A DNA stretch of 64,000 nt from positions 37,572,001-37,636,000 of the forward strand of contig JBITNC010000001.1 of NCBI GenBank assembly GCA_050084985.1, in the 5' to 3' direction. Position 1 is the stretch's first letter; every line of letters begins with the position of its first letter. The translations under genes and the position numbers were made by a program. The notes below the pieces were generated by a model. The model was given only the letters and a program-made list of their open reading frames with translations. It did not search any database and was not told the origin of the DNA. The stretch is from Nageia nagi. Lineage: Eukaryota; Pinophyta. Positions 44,932 to 57,900 of the stretch are shown here, one piece after another.

Positions 44932-47900
44932 TTGAGAGCTACCATAAATTTCATGATATTTGAAATAATGACCATAATTGGATGCATTAAGGTGATACCT
45001 ACTAGCATGATACTTCAAATAGTAGATAGATACACCATTGTACCCCATGGCATAGTTGAAGACATTCTTGTAGTAGTGGATGTATGGGAATATACAACTA
45101 ACTTCATGTTCATAAAGATCAAATCTAATATGGAAGGATACCCAATAATACTTGGAAGGCCATGGTTAGCAACAATAGATGCATACATCAAGTGTTGAAT
45201 AGGGAATATGTCAATTTCAAATGTAGATTCCAAGAAAAATATTATTATTTATTCTCCAAAAAATTCAACTAATTTAGATAATCCATTATGGGTTGAGCAT
45301 ACTAACGATGACAATTCAATAGTGCCTATACTCACATTAGATCAAAGATACTACATACAGGAAAATGATGAAGATGATATATTAGAATGGCACATGAATG
45401 ACATCCTTTATTTACATGGAGACAATTATGCCATCCAATCATCCCTATATTCAAAAGATCTAGATGAAGAACCTTATTTGATAAAATCAAAAGAAGTAAC
45501 CTTACCAAAAAAGATAACAAAAATTCTTCTAGGAAAACACCTAAACATAAACAACTCATTTTTAGCTGATGAAGAGAAAAGACTATCGGATGTGTTGGTT
45601 AAGCATAACATTGCATTTGCATGGAAATATGAGGACATACAAGGGATCAAACCTTACATGTGTACATGTCATATTTATATGCATGATGAATTTAGGCCAA
45701 TTAAATAGTTACCAAGAAGGTTAAACCCTATAATGAAAGAAATAGTGAAAGAAGAAATATAAAAACTACTATAGGTTAGTTTTTTCTACCCTATATTTGA
45801 TAGTGAGTGGGTGTCACCCATAATATTTTTCCTTAAGAAGAATGGGAAATCATGGATATGTTCTAATTACAAGCATCTAAACAAAGCAACAAAGAAAGAT
45901 CACTTCCCTCTTTCCTACATAGATCAAGTATTAGATAATCTTTAAGGTAAGAAGTACTTTTCTTTTCTTGATGGTTTCAGTGGTTATAGCTAGATCTAGG
46001 TTGCACAGACTGATCAAGACAAGACTATGTTTACTTGTCCATGGGGTACATTTGCATATAAGGTCCTATCTTTTAGACTATGTAATGCACTAACTACATT
46101 TTAGATAGCAGTCCTCATCATCTTTAGTGATTTATCAAATTATGTAGAAGTCTACATGGATGACTTCACTACAATAAGTGAAACATTTGAAGAAGCACTA
46201 CAAAATATGGATAAAGTCTTACAAAGATGTAGAGATACCAATCTTTCACTTAGCAATGAGAAATAACACATTATGATGATACAAGGTATAGTTTTAGGAC
46301 ATCATGTCTCACTAAAAGGCCTTAAGGTGGATCCAAAGAAGATTGAGGTAATTCAAAACCTTCTAGCACTAGAAAGAGTAAAGGATGTGAGAATTTTTTT
46401 AGGTCATGCTAGATCCTATAGGAGATTTGGGAAGGACTTTAACAAAATAGTAGCACTTTTATTTGACTTGCTAACAAAAGAAAATGGGTTTAAATGGACC
46501 CCTACATGTTAGAAGGTATTTGATTCATTAAAAGAAAGTATAACAACAACACTAGTTCTATAAGGACCAAAATGGAAACTTTCATTTAATATATACATAG
46601 ATGCATTAGACATAGCCTTGGGAGGAGTATTGGTCCAAAAGGAAGATAAGCACTATCATGCTATATACTACATAATAAAATGCCTCAAAGGAGAAAAGCT
46701 AAACTATACAGTGATAGAGAAGGAATTCCTAGTAATCATCCATGCCGTAAATAAGTTCAAGCATTACATTATAGGGTACCCAGTCTTTATACACACAAGC
46801 CACTCAACCATTTGATACTTGATGAAAAAGCCTATAGAAAATGGAAGAATGATTATATGGCTTCTCCACCTATTGGAATATGATGTGGAAATAGTTGATA
46901 AGCTAGGTTAAGAAAATATTATTGCTAACTTTTTATCCAGAGTGCCACACCAAATTGAGGAAGGATTTGTTGATGACTATTTTCCATATGAGCACCTATT
47001 TGCTATCATAACTCATACACCTTGGTTTTCTGATATTACAAACTAATTGGTCATAAGTAATTTTCCACAACACTTTAATTCAAATGAGAAATCCCAACTT
47101 ATAAGGCAAAGCTCATCATTCAACTAGATAGGGTGTTATCTCTTTAAAATATGAATTGACAATATACTACTCAGGTGTGTAAGAGAAGATGAAGTGTATG
47201 ATATTCTAAGAGAAATCCATGATTAACCTTATGGTGGTCATTTTGCAACCAAGAGAGCCCTTAAGGTATTATACTATGGATACTATTGGCCTTCTATCTT
47301 CAAGGATGCAATAAAATATAAAAAACACTATGATTAGTCTTAAAGGGGAGGAAACCCAACCAAATCCACTGAAATGCCATTACATACACAATTATCATTA
47401 GAACCCTTTGATAAATGGGGTATGGAATTCATAGGTCCTATTAACCCTCCATCAAACTAAAATGAATATATCCTAGCCTATACAAATTATGTGACTAAAT
47501 GGGAGGAAGTAAGACCATTAAGGAATGCCAAGGAGAACATTTCTAGTTTCCTCTATGAAGAGATCTTCACTAGGTATGGAGTGCCAAGAGAGATTGTCAC
47601 TAACCAAGGTACTTAGTTTACATCTTTGCTAATTGAAAAATTAATAAAATAAAGTGAAATAAGGCATATAAATTCAAAACCATATCATCCTCAAGTAAAT
47701 AGCCAAGTATAAGCCACCAATAGATAATTGGAGAACATACTTACAAATACAATAGTCATTTATAGAAAGGATTGGGATAACAAGTTTCCAAAAGCTATGT
47801 GGGCCTATAGGACAACTTGGAAAACAAGTACAAGATTCACCCCATTCAAGCTTGTTTATGTTAAAAAGGTATTATTACCTATTGAATTTGAGATAAAAAT

Positions 47901-48196
47901 ACTAAGAACAACTGTTGAGCTAGGATTGCATTTGTCATATGCATAAAATAAGAGAATTGATAATTTACATGCCTTAGATGAATGTAGACTAGCCAAGTGA
48001 TTGGGCATTGATATATGATTCAATATTTATGGAATTTAAAGGTAACTTACAAAACATGTGGATGGGACCCTATGAAGTAGATACAATATATGCAAATGGG
48101 GTAGTTAAACTCAAAATAATAGATAAAGAAAGATATGCATTAATGGAAAACAAGCATAGATTGAAAATTTATAGAAAACCATTATCAAAGGAATAG
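44932..48196 (+). pseudogene. pol: Pol of the Athila-like element (protease end, RT, RNase H, integrase), decayed
   Basis: One frame holds from 44932 to 47946. Protease end: VPHGIVEDILVVVD and ILGRPWLATIDA. RT: VSPIIFFLKKNG, FSFLDGFSGYS, and the active site Tyr-Met-Asp-Asp at 46152-46163. RNase H: YIDALDIALGGVLVQ and YTVIEKEFLVIIHAVNKFKH. Integrase: GGHFATKRALKVLYYGYYWP, core with WGMEFIGPI and EEIFTRYGVPREIVTNQGT, ending in AMWAYRTTWKTSTRFTPF. A last piece (48008-48196) is in another frame. At least twenty stops, most TAG/TAA where Gln is expected. Confidence 0.9.
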
Positions 48197-48785
48197 TTCA
48201 CATTAAATATTTAATTATAGATGATACTAGCAATGGTGGAATCTCATTTCATCACTAATCCATGCTAGATCTAAAAATAAACAATGAGATACAATTGGAA
48301 CTCTTATCTCTTCTAGTTGTACCCCTCATCCAAATAAAATCAAAGTGAGATCAAAAATATGTACTAACTTGTGGTTTATCATAGGAATCATAAGGAGCTA
48401 ACAAGAGCTATAGGAGGGTGACTATTCATCACTATAACATGTCATGCATCAGCACCAATGAATCAACCCCCATAACTCCAACTCATTCAAATTTTGCATC
48501 ATACACCATCTACCCATTTAATTGGTAAAAATCATGTTTATTTTATTAAGTTTCATAAATTTATATATTAAGGTTTAACTTGTACTTTTTTATTCATATG
48601 CATAAATGAATATCATGACATGATCCATCCATCACCTCTTAAACTAATTACAAGATCACATGGCTCATCTTCCCATGTCCCACACTTAGCATATGTACAA
48701 TCCATTCCCACCATTTATTATCAACCATTTATAGATAGATGAAAAATCCTTCAGCTAGGGGGGAGGTATATTTATGAGTCCTAAT
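48197..48785. other. Non-coding spacer between pol and the post-pol frame
   Basis: No frame. Ends with CTAGGGGGGAGGTA near 48757-48770, a G-rich tract similar to those after pol in other Athila elements. Confidence 0.5.
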
Positions 48786-49631
48786 GCTCATTAAGGTGAT
48801 GTATAACTCATTTTAAGCATACGATACAACAACTTCAGAAAGGGCCAAAATAGCAAATTATAGAAGTTTCCTAACAAAGCATTCTAGAGAATTCTTTAAG
48901 TTTATTTCAATAGAGAAAAACTTCATATGCAACAAACTAAATAATATAGCTAAGATTGTAATTTTAAAGGAAACTATCAGAAAATTCATAGAAGTAGGAT
49001 GGATGACCTTTGTGAACAAACTTCATGGGTATAATTAAGAGATTACAAAAGAATTTGCCAAGAATTATGAGACCCACCATTCAGTTGTGAAAGGAATGAT
49101 AATGCATTTTACTAAAGATTTAATAGCAATAGTTACAAGGTTGCCATAGACTAGGGAAAAATGGTTCAAAACCAATACAAAAAAATGTAAGGAGTTATTT
49201 ATAAGACTTGGAGATAATGAGTTGGAAATCATGAACTAGGGCATCAGTCACACCTCACTACCAGAGCCATAGGGAGAAGTGGCATATCATCTAATTTCAT
49301 ACTTCACTAGTAAAGGTTGGTATCAACACATATTTTCTCACCATTTGAGGCTTTTATCTCATTTAAGATATAAAAAGCTAGTGAATATACCATCTACCTG
49401 AGTCGCTCCATCCATGCAATGTCCTTACAATTTAAGAAATTTGGGATTAAAAATTTGGCTCACCATGGGTTGATAATGTTAATCATAGAGCATTCTCTAA
49501 AAATAAACTACCCAAACATCCCTTAGGATCAATTTGTGAAAAATGGTCTAGGTATCTTTGTATCCAAATTCAAGAAGGTGAAAATAGAGAAATTATGGTA
49601 ATCTTTCTCCAAGAAACCCTTAAATGGTGAT
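48786..49631 (+). pseudogene. Post-pol reading frame of the Athila-like element, 5' part
   Basis: About 230 codons can be read with five or six stops (TAA/TAG at Gln-like sites): REFFKFISIEKNFI, ETIRKFIEVGWMTFVNKLHG, EITKEFAKNYETHHSVVKGM, LIAIVTRLP, REKWFKTNTKK, then SYFTSKGWYQHIFSHHLRLL. A frameshift occurs near 49430. Extra frames after pol are known in Athila elements and are sometimes called env-like, but this text shows no membrane segment or signal peptide, so I do not call it env. It is cut at 49631 by the nested element and resumes at 59911. Confidence 0.65.
49627..49631. repeat. Left target-site duplication of the nested element
   Basis: GTGAT, repeated exactly at 59906-59910. Confidence 0.88.
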
Positions 49632-50998
49632 TGTTGATTAGGATTGTGTAATATATGCACCATGAACAATCTCAACCAAAGTAAATCAAGAATAGACTAT
49701 GGTGACAGTCTGATCTCTGGAGAAGGTCGGTTCCTTATCTATTGGGTATAGGAAAAGTAACAGAAAAGGAAATAAAAGGAGTACAGTGTGAGGAATTTAA
49801 GCAAAGGGCTTAGGGTAATAAGAGAGAAAGTAAAGGTGGATCACTAGTTCAGCCCGGGCTTTCACAGGGTGTGAAACCTTGGCTTGAATCTAGTGTAGCA
49901 GCTATAGTACAAGCTCTCACTCTCAAGTAGTTTCCTAGCTTTACTCTACCATGTATGCAGACACAGTTATACTAATAGTTTGTAATTATCATTCAGGAAA
50001 CATGCCAAGCTACCACAATGTAACCTAATTAAGAATAATAATTATGAGTGCTAGATAAGAAAGGTCAAGATGATATCATATTACTGGTAAAAAACTACCG
50101 GTATTAGAGAACAAATGTAAAGAGCAATACTAGGGCTTCTAACCCTTTTTCCTTTGTTTATTCCTTACTTATACTGAAATAACAACAATTACAAGAATTG
50201 TAAAATAGAAATGGTTACAAAAATGACTTCAAGATTCTAGCCTTCTTTTAACTGATACTATCTATATATGCCACTTGATAGAATATTACAAAAATTGGGT
50301 AGATTATAGATGATAACGGCTTCTTGATAACTATGATCTCACCTCTTGTTGACCTCATCTCTACATTCCAAAATATTCTACTTACTGGCTCCAGCTATTT
50401 AATCACTCCTTGCTAACCTCATCTCTTCTGGGATCTGGTTTCATTAAAAAATGTGAACATTATTTTCCCCATGATGTCATCTTCATACTTTCAAAATGCT
50501 TCACTTTACTGATTATGGATTTTTGATAACCCTTTTGCTGACCTCATCGCTTCTAGGATCCAATTTTTGCTAAAAAGTGTGAATATTGTTTTCCCCATGA
50601 TGTCACCTTCATACTTCTGAAATGCTTCACTTTATAGATTATGGATTTTTGATAACCCTTTTGCTGACCTCATTTCCTTCGGGATTTGATTTTGGGTTAA
50701 GGTCTGAAATCACTGACATCATCTCTTTTGTATCTGGGTTACTCAACATTAACTTCATGGGGCTTTTCTTCTTTCTTAATAACATAATTACTTTTGAAAA
50801 CTAGTTCTTAAAACCCATTATGATTATGCTTAGCCTACATCACCTCTGGAAGTGATCATACTTAATAGTATTTTTCACAAAACCTCCTAGAATTAACAAA
50901 ATTGATGAAGGAAATTTAAATAAACAACACTTCCTAAAAAATGAGCACCACATCACATTCAAAAGAACCTTGGAGTAATGATTAAGTATTGATATACA
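49632..50998 (-). repeat. LTR1 of the nested element (inverted)
   Basis: Starts TGTTGATTAGG on the plus strand and ends GATATACA. This is the reverse complement of LTR2 and LTR3. Confidence 0.9.
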
Positions 50999-51604
50999 TT
51001 TTGGTGACATCTATGGGAAAATTTTACCAATTACAAAGAAATTTTAGAACCCAAAATCTTATTAGAATGAATAAATGAATCAGACTTCAGTTCTGTATAT
51101 TCAGGAGTTGCTGAACCTTACTCCAATCTGCGAGGATCCCAAAAAAATCCTTTAGCCTTGAATGGGCTAAAGCTATAGCATTCAAAATTTCATAAGATAA
51201 ATGAGCATGTTTTCTCAATAATTGCTGAATGTGAATGCCACTATTTGCCAAAGAATCAAATAATTTTATCAAATTGGTTTCATCAAATGAAACCAAGAGT
51301 GTATCAATATCATCAGTGCTCTGAATCATGCTCTTTAGACCTCTCAAAAATTTAGCTTTAGAGATAAGCGAGCCATCACTTCTCCATAACTTTGGGATTT
51401 TGGATGCATTTAATCCCTAAATCTCTGACTTCAGGTTTTCCATTTCTTATGTCCAGCTCAAGACATTACCCTTTATCTCATGACAAACCCATTTCCCCCT
51501 CACTGGGTAATTAATTTCTGACATGAGTTCCACTCGATCACCAATATTATAAGATTGTAGCTTTTCATTAGAGAGGCCATTTAGCCTCTTGTTTGCTTGC
51601 TTGG
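50999..51604 (-). pseudogene. Inverted copy of the end of the nested post-pol frame
   Basis: Reverse complement of 57931-58538. The open part 51087-51347 encodes the same 86 residues as 58190-58450 with a few changes. Comparing the two copies shows the ancestral state of some stops: one TAG in the plus copy (near 57980) is CAA here, and one TAG (near 58080) is TGG here. Confidence 0.85.
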
Positions 51605-51977
51605 CATGTTTCCTGAATGTTAATTGTGAGCTATTAGTATAACTATGTCTGCATACATGGTAGAGTAAAGCTAGGAAACTACTCGAGAGTGAGAGCTTGT
51701 ACTATAGCTGCTACACTAGATTTAGGCCAAGGTTTCACACCCTGTGAAAGCACGCGCTAAACTAGTGATCCACCTTTACTTTCTCTCTTGTTACCCTAAG
51801 CCCTTTGCTTAAATTCCTTGCACTCTACTCCTTTTATTTCCTTTCCTGTTACTTTTCCTATACCCAATAGATAAGGAACCGGCCTTCTCCGGAGATCAGA
51901 CTGTCACCATAGTCTATTCTTGATTTACTTTGGTTGAGATTGTTCACGGTGCATATATTACACAATCCTAATCAACA
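51598..51977 (+). repeat. LTR 3'-end fragment (plus)
   Basis: The last ~380 bp of the LTR, ending AATCAACA. It joins the inverted internal sequence within the shared heptamer GCTTGGC, and is followed by 17 bp (51978-51994) made of the first bases after an LTR (GTATTTCTTTTT) and the last before one (CAAAA). Confidence 0.82.
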
Positions 51978-51994
51978 GTATTTCTTTTTCAAAA

Positions 51995-53351
51995 TGTATA
52001 TCAATACTTAATCATTACTCCAAGGTTCTTCTGAAAGTGATGTGGTGCTCATTTTTTAGGAAGTGTTGTTTATTTAAATTTCGTTCATCGATTTTGTTAA
52101 TTCTAGGAGGTTTTGTGAAAAATACTATTAAGTATGATCACTTTTGGAGGTGATGTAGGCTAAGCATAATCATAATGGGTTTTAAGAACCAATTTTCGAA
52201 AGTAATTACGTTATTAAGAAAGAAGAAAAGCCCCACAAAGTTAATGTTGAGTAACCCAGATACAAAAGAGATGATGTCAGTGATTTTACACCTTAACCAA
52301 AATTGGATCCCAGAGGAAATGAGGTCAGCAAAAGGGTTATCAAAAATCCATAATCAGTAAAGTGAAGCATTTCGGAAGTATGAAGGTGATGTCATGGGGA
52401 AAATAATATTCACACTTTTTAGCAAAAACCAGATCCCAAAAGTGATGAGGTCAGCAAAAGGGTTATCGAAAATTCATAATCAGTAATTCTGGAAGTATGA
52501 AGATGACATCATGGGGAAAATAATGTTCACATTTTTGAATGAAACTGGATCCTGGAAGAGATGAGGTCATCAAGGAGTGATTGAATAGCCAAAGCTAGTA
52601 AGTAGAATATTTCAGAATGTAGAGATGAGGTCAGCGAGAGGTGAGATCATAGTTATCAAGAAGCCATTATCATCTATAATCTACCCAATTTTTGTAATAT
52701 TCTACCAAGTGGCATATATAGATAGTATCAATTAAAAGAAGGCTAGAATCTTGAAGTCATTTTTGTAACTGTTTCTAATTTACAATTCTTGTAACTATTG
52801 TTATTTTAGTATAAGTAAGGAATAAACAAAGGAAAAAGGGTTAAAAGCCCTAGTATTGCTCTTTACATTTGTTCTCTAAGATCGGTAGTTTTTTACCAGT
52901 AATATGATATCATCTTGACCTTTCTTGTCTAGCACTTGTAATTATTATTCTTAATTAGGTTACATTATGGCAACTTGGCATGTTTCCTAAATGATAATTA
53001 CGAGCTGTTAGTATAACTGTGTCTGCATACATGGTAGAGTAAAGCTGGGAAACTACTCAAGAGTGAGAGCTTGTACTGTAGCTGCTACACTAGATTCAGG
53101 CCAAGGTTTCACACCCTATGAAAGCCCGTGCTGAACTAGTGATCCACCTTTACTTTATCTTTTGTTACCCTAAGCCCTTTGCTTAAATTCCTTGCACTCT
53201 AATCCTTTTATTTCCTTTCTTGTTACTTTTCCTATACCCAATAGATAAGGAATCGGCCTTCTCTAGAGATCAGACTGTCACCATAGTCTGTTCTTGATTT
53301 ACTTTGGTTGAGATTATTCATGATGCATATATTACACAATCATAATCAATA
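51995..53351 (+). repeat. LTR2 of the nested element
   Basis: 1357 bp, TGTATATCAA...AATCAATA. Serves as the 5' LTR of the internal region that follows. Contains the module ATGATGTCAGTGATTTT...GATGAGGTCAGCAA (52271-52630) that also occurs in the copia LTR. Confidence 0.9.
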
Positions 53352-53362
53352 GTATTTCTTTT

Positions 53363-53380
53363 TGGCACATTCGATGGGAC
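53363..53380 (+). other. Probable primer-binding site of the nested element
   Basis: TGGCACATTCGATGGGAC begins 12 bp after LTR2. It resembles the tRNA-Asp-type site TGGCGCCGTT...GGGGA but with several differences, so the assignment is tentative. Confidence 0.45.
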
Positions 53381-53439
53381 ACGAAGAAACTTATTGGTGA
53401 CTTTGCTGAAGCACTATCTATGATATGTATTAAAGTAGA

Positions 53440-54422
53440 TTGTTTGTAAATATCATATGTGCTTTTGAACCTTTTATTTTCTTTTGCAACCTAGAGTTTA
53501 TGTGGACTAGATCTAAAACTAGAGAAATAAAAGAAGCATTAGATTTTAGAACATTTGATGCTCCTAAGAGAAAAACCCTGATCAAGTCCAAGTCTCTGAA
53601 TAGTATCAGCACCCTAAAATCCTTTACCAAGCCAGAACCATCCAATCTTCACACTAGAAATACCTCTCCTAAAATGGCTAATCCATCTTAGAATATTTAT
53701 CTGGCATGGGACAATGGGGTACCAATAGCCCTGGCTGTGTTGCATGACATCCCAGCAAATGTTTTCAAAACCCTTCCAAAGTTTGATGCAACTTCAAAGA
53801 AAATGGCTTATGAGCATTGTGTTGATGTAGCTGGCCTAGCTAAGATTCATAATATTTAACATGAAGATGTCATGGTAAGATTATTGGCTCAGTCTTTCAA
53901 AGAAAAGGTCCTGGATTGGTATAGGGACCTTCCTAATGGATCTATAACTACTTGGGCTCAACTGGCAGACAGGATCATTGTAAAATTGGCCATTAAAACT
54001 AGCCCATATACGTTGGTATACAGTAAAATGGTGGTATTACCAAGTCATTCTAAGCTTTCAATTTTAAAAGTTTTGTAAGAATATGGTGAGATTTTGAATC
54101 TCTCGAAGTTTAGATGAATGAACTATTGCATTTAGAAGAGCTCTAGAATCGATCATATCAGGACCTCTAGAGAAGAAATGAAATAGTAAAAAGATGGTTT
54201 GACGATCGAAAATCAACTCCAGATACTTTCAGAGAAGGAGATTTAGTGTTGAAATGGGATGAGGATAGAACTAAACCTAGGAAACACAAAAAATTTGAAT
54301 CCATGTGGTTCAAACCCTATTTAGTAGCTAAATGCATTGGGAAAAATGCCTTTGAGCTGGTAAAATTAAATGGGTGCAAATTGCCGATTTTAGTTAATGG
54401 ACAACACCTAAAGTGATATAAG
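53440..54422 (+). pseudogene. Gag fused to integrase C-terminus by loss of pol
   Basis: The Gag part (about 53500-53985) reads GVPIALAVLHDIP, KTLPKFDATSKKMAYEH, HEDVMVRLLAQSFKEKVLDW and YRDLPNGSITTWAQL, a typical Athila/TAT-type capsid. Without a stop it runs into SPYTLVYSKMVVLPSH (about 54000-54045), the conserved end of a gypsy integrase core. A further integrase tail (54240-54420) with KFESMWFKPYLVA and GKNAFELVKLNG follows in another frame. About 3 kb of pol is therefore deleted, with an in-frame fusion at about 53987-53996. Later stops and frameshifts have broken it. Confidence 0.78.
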
Positions 54423-54934
54423 ACCACAAGTGCGGGATAGTGATCTTTTGAAAATATATAATTTTGTACACATATTGTAAATAGTGTGCTATTTGCATTT
54501 ATTTCAAGTTGTTGTTGTAGTTGTCAGCTATTTATTAGTAGCTTAGTGTTAATGGTAGTTGTACTTTTGCACCGACAGAATTGAAGGTTCCAAAATGGGT
54601 ATAGCAAATCAAATCTCAAAGTTCCCAAAAAGAGCGTATAATATTAAATCAGTTATTAATGCTACTATCTATGAGGCTATTTCACACATTTAGAGAGATT
54701 ACACATCAATCAATGAAATGAGCTATAAAAGGACCAAGAGCACTACTCGCTGAAAATACCTAAATTCTAGAATTCATAGAAAGCATTTATTTACAAATTT
54801 GCAAAGCTAGTATCTACTGCACATTGTTAAGAGCTGTGAAATATAGTAGAAGAATCTAAGAAAAGTAAAGTGCTAGTTAAGGATGATAGAAGTGAGACAA
54901 GAGGAGTTGAGAAGCGTAGCACAAGCAAACAAAA
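54423..54934. other. Spacer between integrase tail and post-pol frame
   Basis: No coding signal. Presumed leader of the post-pol frame. Confidence 0.4.
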
Positions 54935-57900
54935 ATGAGCTCAAGATCATCAATGAAGACAGTAAGGAAAATAATGGATTCCATGGAATTATTATGGGAC
55001 ACTGAAATTATAGCTCAAAATAAGAACCCCAAGGGCATCGCTGAAGGTAAGTGCCCAAACTTTAGTTTTAATCACATAGCACATTCACCAATGGGGTCGG
55101 GTCTCATGTACTTCATTCCCCATAGATGCTTTCCTACTCCTGAGTTGATAGAGGTTATAAGGGGGGCATTTGATCCTGCAACTAGAATTGTCAGAGACTT
55201 GCAAGGAAAGACTATCCTAAATTTGGATTCCATTTCAGTAGTGAAGGCTTTTAATCCACCCTCCCCTATGCATTCCCTTTTGCACATTGATTGGTATATA
55301 ACACCTAGTTCAAATCTAAGAGTAAGTATCACAGCCTGGCTAAATAAAAATGTAGCTGGGACCATAAATTTTATAGAGTTCCCCAGTTTTGAGCTCCCAC
55401 TCTCCAATTTTTCTACACATCTGCAATTATTATTATCCATGTTAGCCATAGCAACAGGTGAAGAGATAGATAGGTATGTCTCACCATCAAAATTGGCTAT
55501 CGCATACCAGATTTCTCACCTAATTTCTCCTACAATGTATGACTGGGCTATTGCCCTTTCAGATGGAATGTCTGAATAGTTAGAAAAGATTAGTGAGGGA
55601 TCTCATTTTGTATATGTGTCACACATTGTTTGGATGATGATTCATCAAAATGCTAGTGTTTTCAAGAATTTAACCTTGGTTCAGACTGATGAAAGTGGGT
55701 CTCAGAAGCCAGTGGACAAATGGATTAAGGAGGTGAGGTCCTCAGTAGATTATTACTTCTTTGTAGAAAACTTTTTGGTTCCTGCAATGAGTTTATTTAC
55801 CCCTACAGTTCCAAGATTATCAATAGCTTCCATACTTTACCTCTAAATACCCCATGGAGAGACTAGGGATTGGTTCTTCATAGAGGAGGGGACTTTCATC
55901 AGGCTTTATGGGTTTTTTGGGGCTCCTTTCTTACTATCAGTCCATGTAATGGATTGGGTCTTTAGTATGGAATACACCAGACAAATTGATTATATAGATT
56001 CTAAATATGGAGCTACAGCAAAAAAGAGGATAGTTTATGCCCTTCCCCATAAAGTGCACGACTTGGTGCTCCAAAGTAGGGGAGCAAGTGACCAATTAAA
56101 AGGTAAATTGTTGAAATTAAAATTGAAAAAACTTAGTCAATATTTACTATATGATCTTGAGGATATCTTTGGCAAGAGGTTGAGGGGCCAGCCCAATCCC
56201 CCAAGTTTTAGAGTTAAATCCAGTTTGGGGCTGCTTAGTTGGTGAAACTTGGAACATGAAGGCAAGGTAATGCCCACTACCTTGATTACTAAGGATTTAT
56301 TACCACCATGGTTAAGTTTTTATAGTAAGAAAGAAAATTTTGACCCAAAAATAGATTCCTTCTCAAAAAAGTCTTTAAAAACCTTAAGAGATTAGAGTTG
56401 GAGTGAGGAAAAAATAGCTAGCTTCACCCAGTACCGGATTGAATCTAGAAATCAGAATACCCCTTTAGATTCTAATTTAGATGATAAATTTGAAGAGATG
56501 TGGAGAATAGAACATCCCATAGACATCCCTACAGATGAATGTTCGGATGATAGTGATGAGGAGAGAGAGTAGGGACATGCAGGGTCCTAAGCATCAGCTC
56601 AGGAGGAGCAACCTGAGGAAGAAACTAGGGAAGTTTCCATAGAAATAGCAGCTAGGAGGCCTGGGAGAGTGTATACCATTAAAAGAAAAGTCCAAAAAGA
56701 GAAGGCACCACTCCCACCATTTCCAAAGAGAAGAAGGAAGAGCCCTACTTCATCAGGTATGCTCTCTACTCCCTCTTCCCCTATTTCTCCTAATCCTTCT
56801 CTATCTATTTCTATCGTGCCCATTTCCATTCCAATTTCACTTCCATAAATTCTAGTAACCATTCCAGCTTCACCCATTCAATCTTTCATAACACCACCAC
56901 CACCTATCCAATGGGAAAGCTCCCTTCCCCTTACATCTAGCCCACAAATTCCCCCCATCATTAGCATCACTACAATACCATCGTCACCTCCACCATCTCC
57001 ACCTCCATCATCCTCTCCTTCATCCATTCCAGCACTTTCTACCATGAATCCATTTGGTAGTAGTGTCCTCGAGCCTAGTTAAGCTAGCCCTATGACACTA
57101 GCATAGCAGATCATGGCCTCCTCCTCTCAGGAGTTGAGCACCAGATCTCCATTTATTATGATATCAATACAACAAGTATTTATGGACATCATTATGCAAC
57201 AATACCAACAAATGAAATAGGAACGAGATGCATGGATGCAAAAGCAAGTCAAGAAGCTTCCAGTTCCAGATAATTTGGTAAGGCTCTAAACTTCAATGGA
57301 TCCAAAGCATAAGGTGCTTGAAATGGCAATTACCCAAGACCCACAAGAGGGGCAAAGTGATCTATCCACTATGAACACTCAGGTAAAAATTGACACATGA
57401 AGCATATCTCAGAATGATAAAAATGAGCTCTTGCAAACTACAGTAGACCTTAACATATCAGAGATGACAAAGTTGGAGGTCAAGTATAGTAAGATGCAAA
57501 AGGCCCATGAAGCTATGAAGCAATAATTAGACATTTAGAAGGTGAAATTGAAAGTTGCATAAAATAATATATCAGTTTTGAAGACTAGTTTAGCAGCGAC
57601 TCTTACAGTAGACATTTTGAGCTAGAAAGATGCCATCATCTCTTAGAGAGATGCTGATATAGCTACCAGAGTAGCAGAGATTATGACAAAAGATACAATT
57701 ATTAGCAGTTTGAATGCTAATATAGTGCAACTCCAATTAAGTCTGAATGTGAATAAGATAGATAAATCCTTTTTGTTAAATATGAAGAAAAGGTTTTGGG
57801 AGCTGAGGGCACAAGAAATCAAAGATTTGATTCATTTGAGAGACCATATAGAATCATGCTTATCAGAGTTCAAAAGGCTCAAGGTTGAGGTCACCAGATG

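Noticed and set aside
48786-49631. Envelope gene of an infectious element
   Set aside because: Position after pol is suggestive, but no signal peptide, transmembrane segment or glycoprotein feature is visible.
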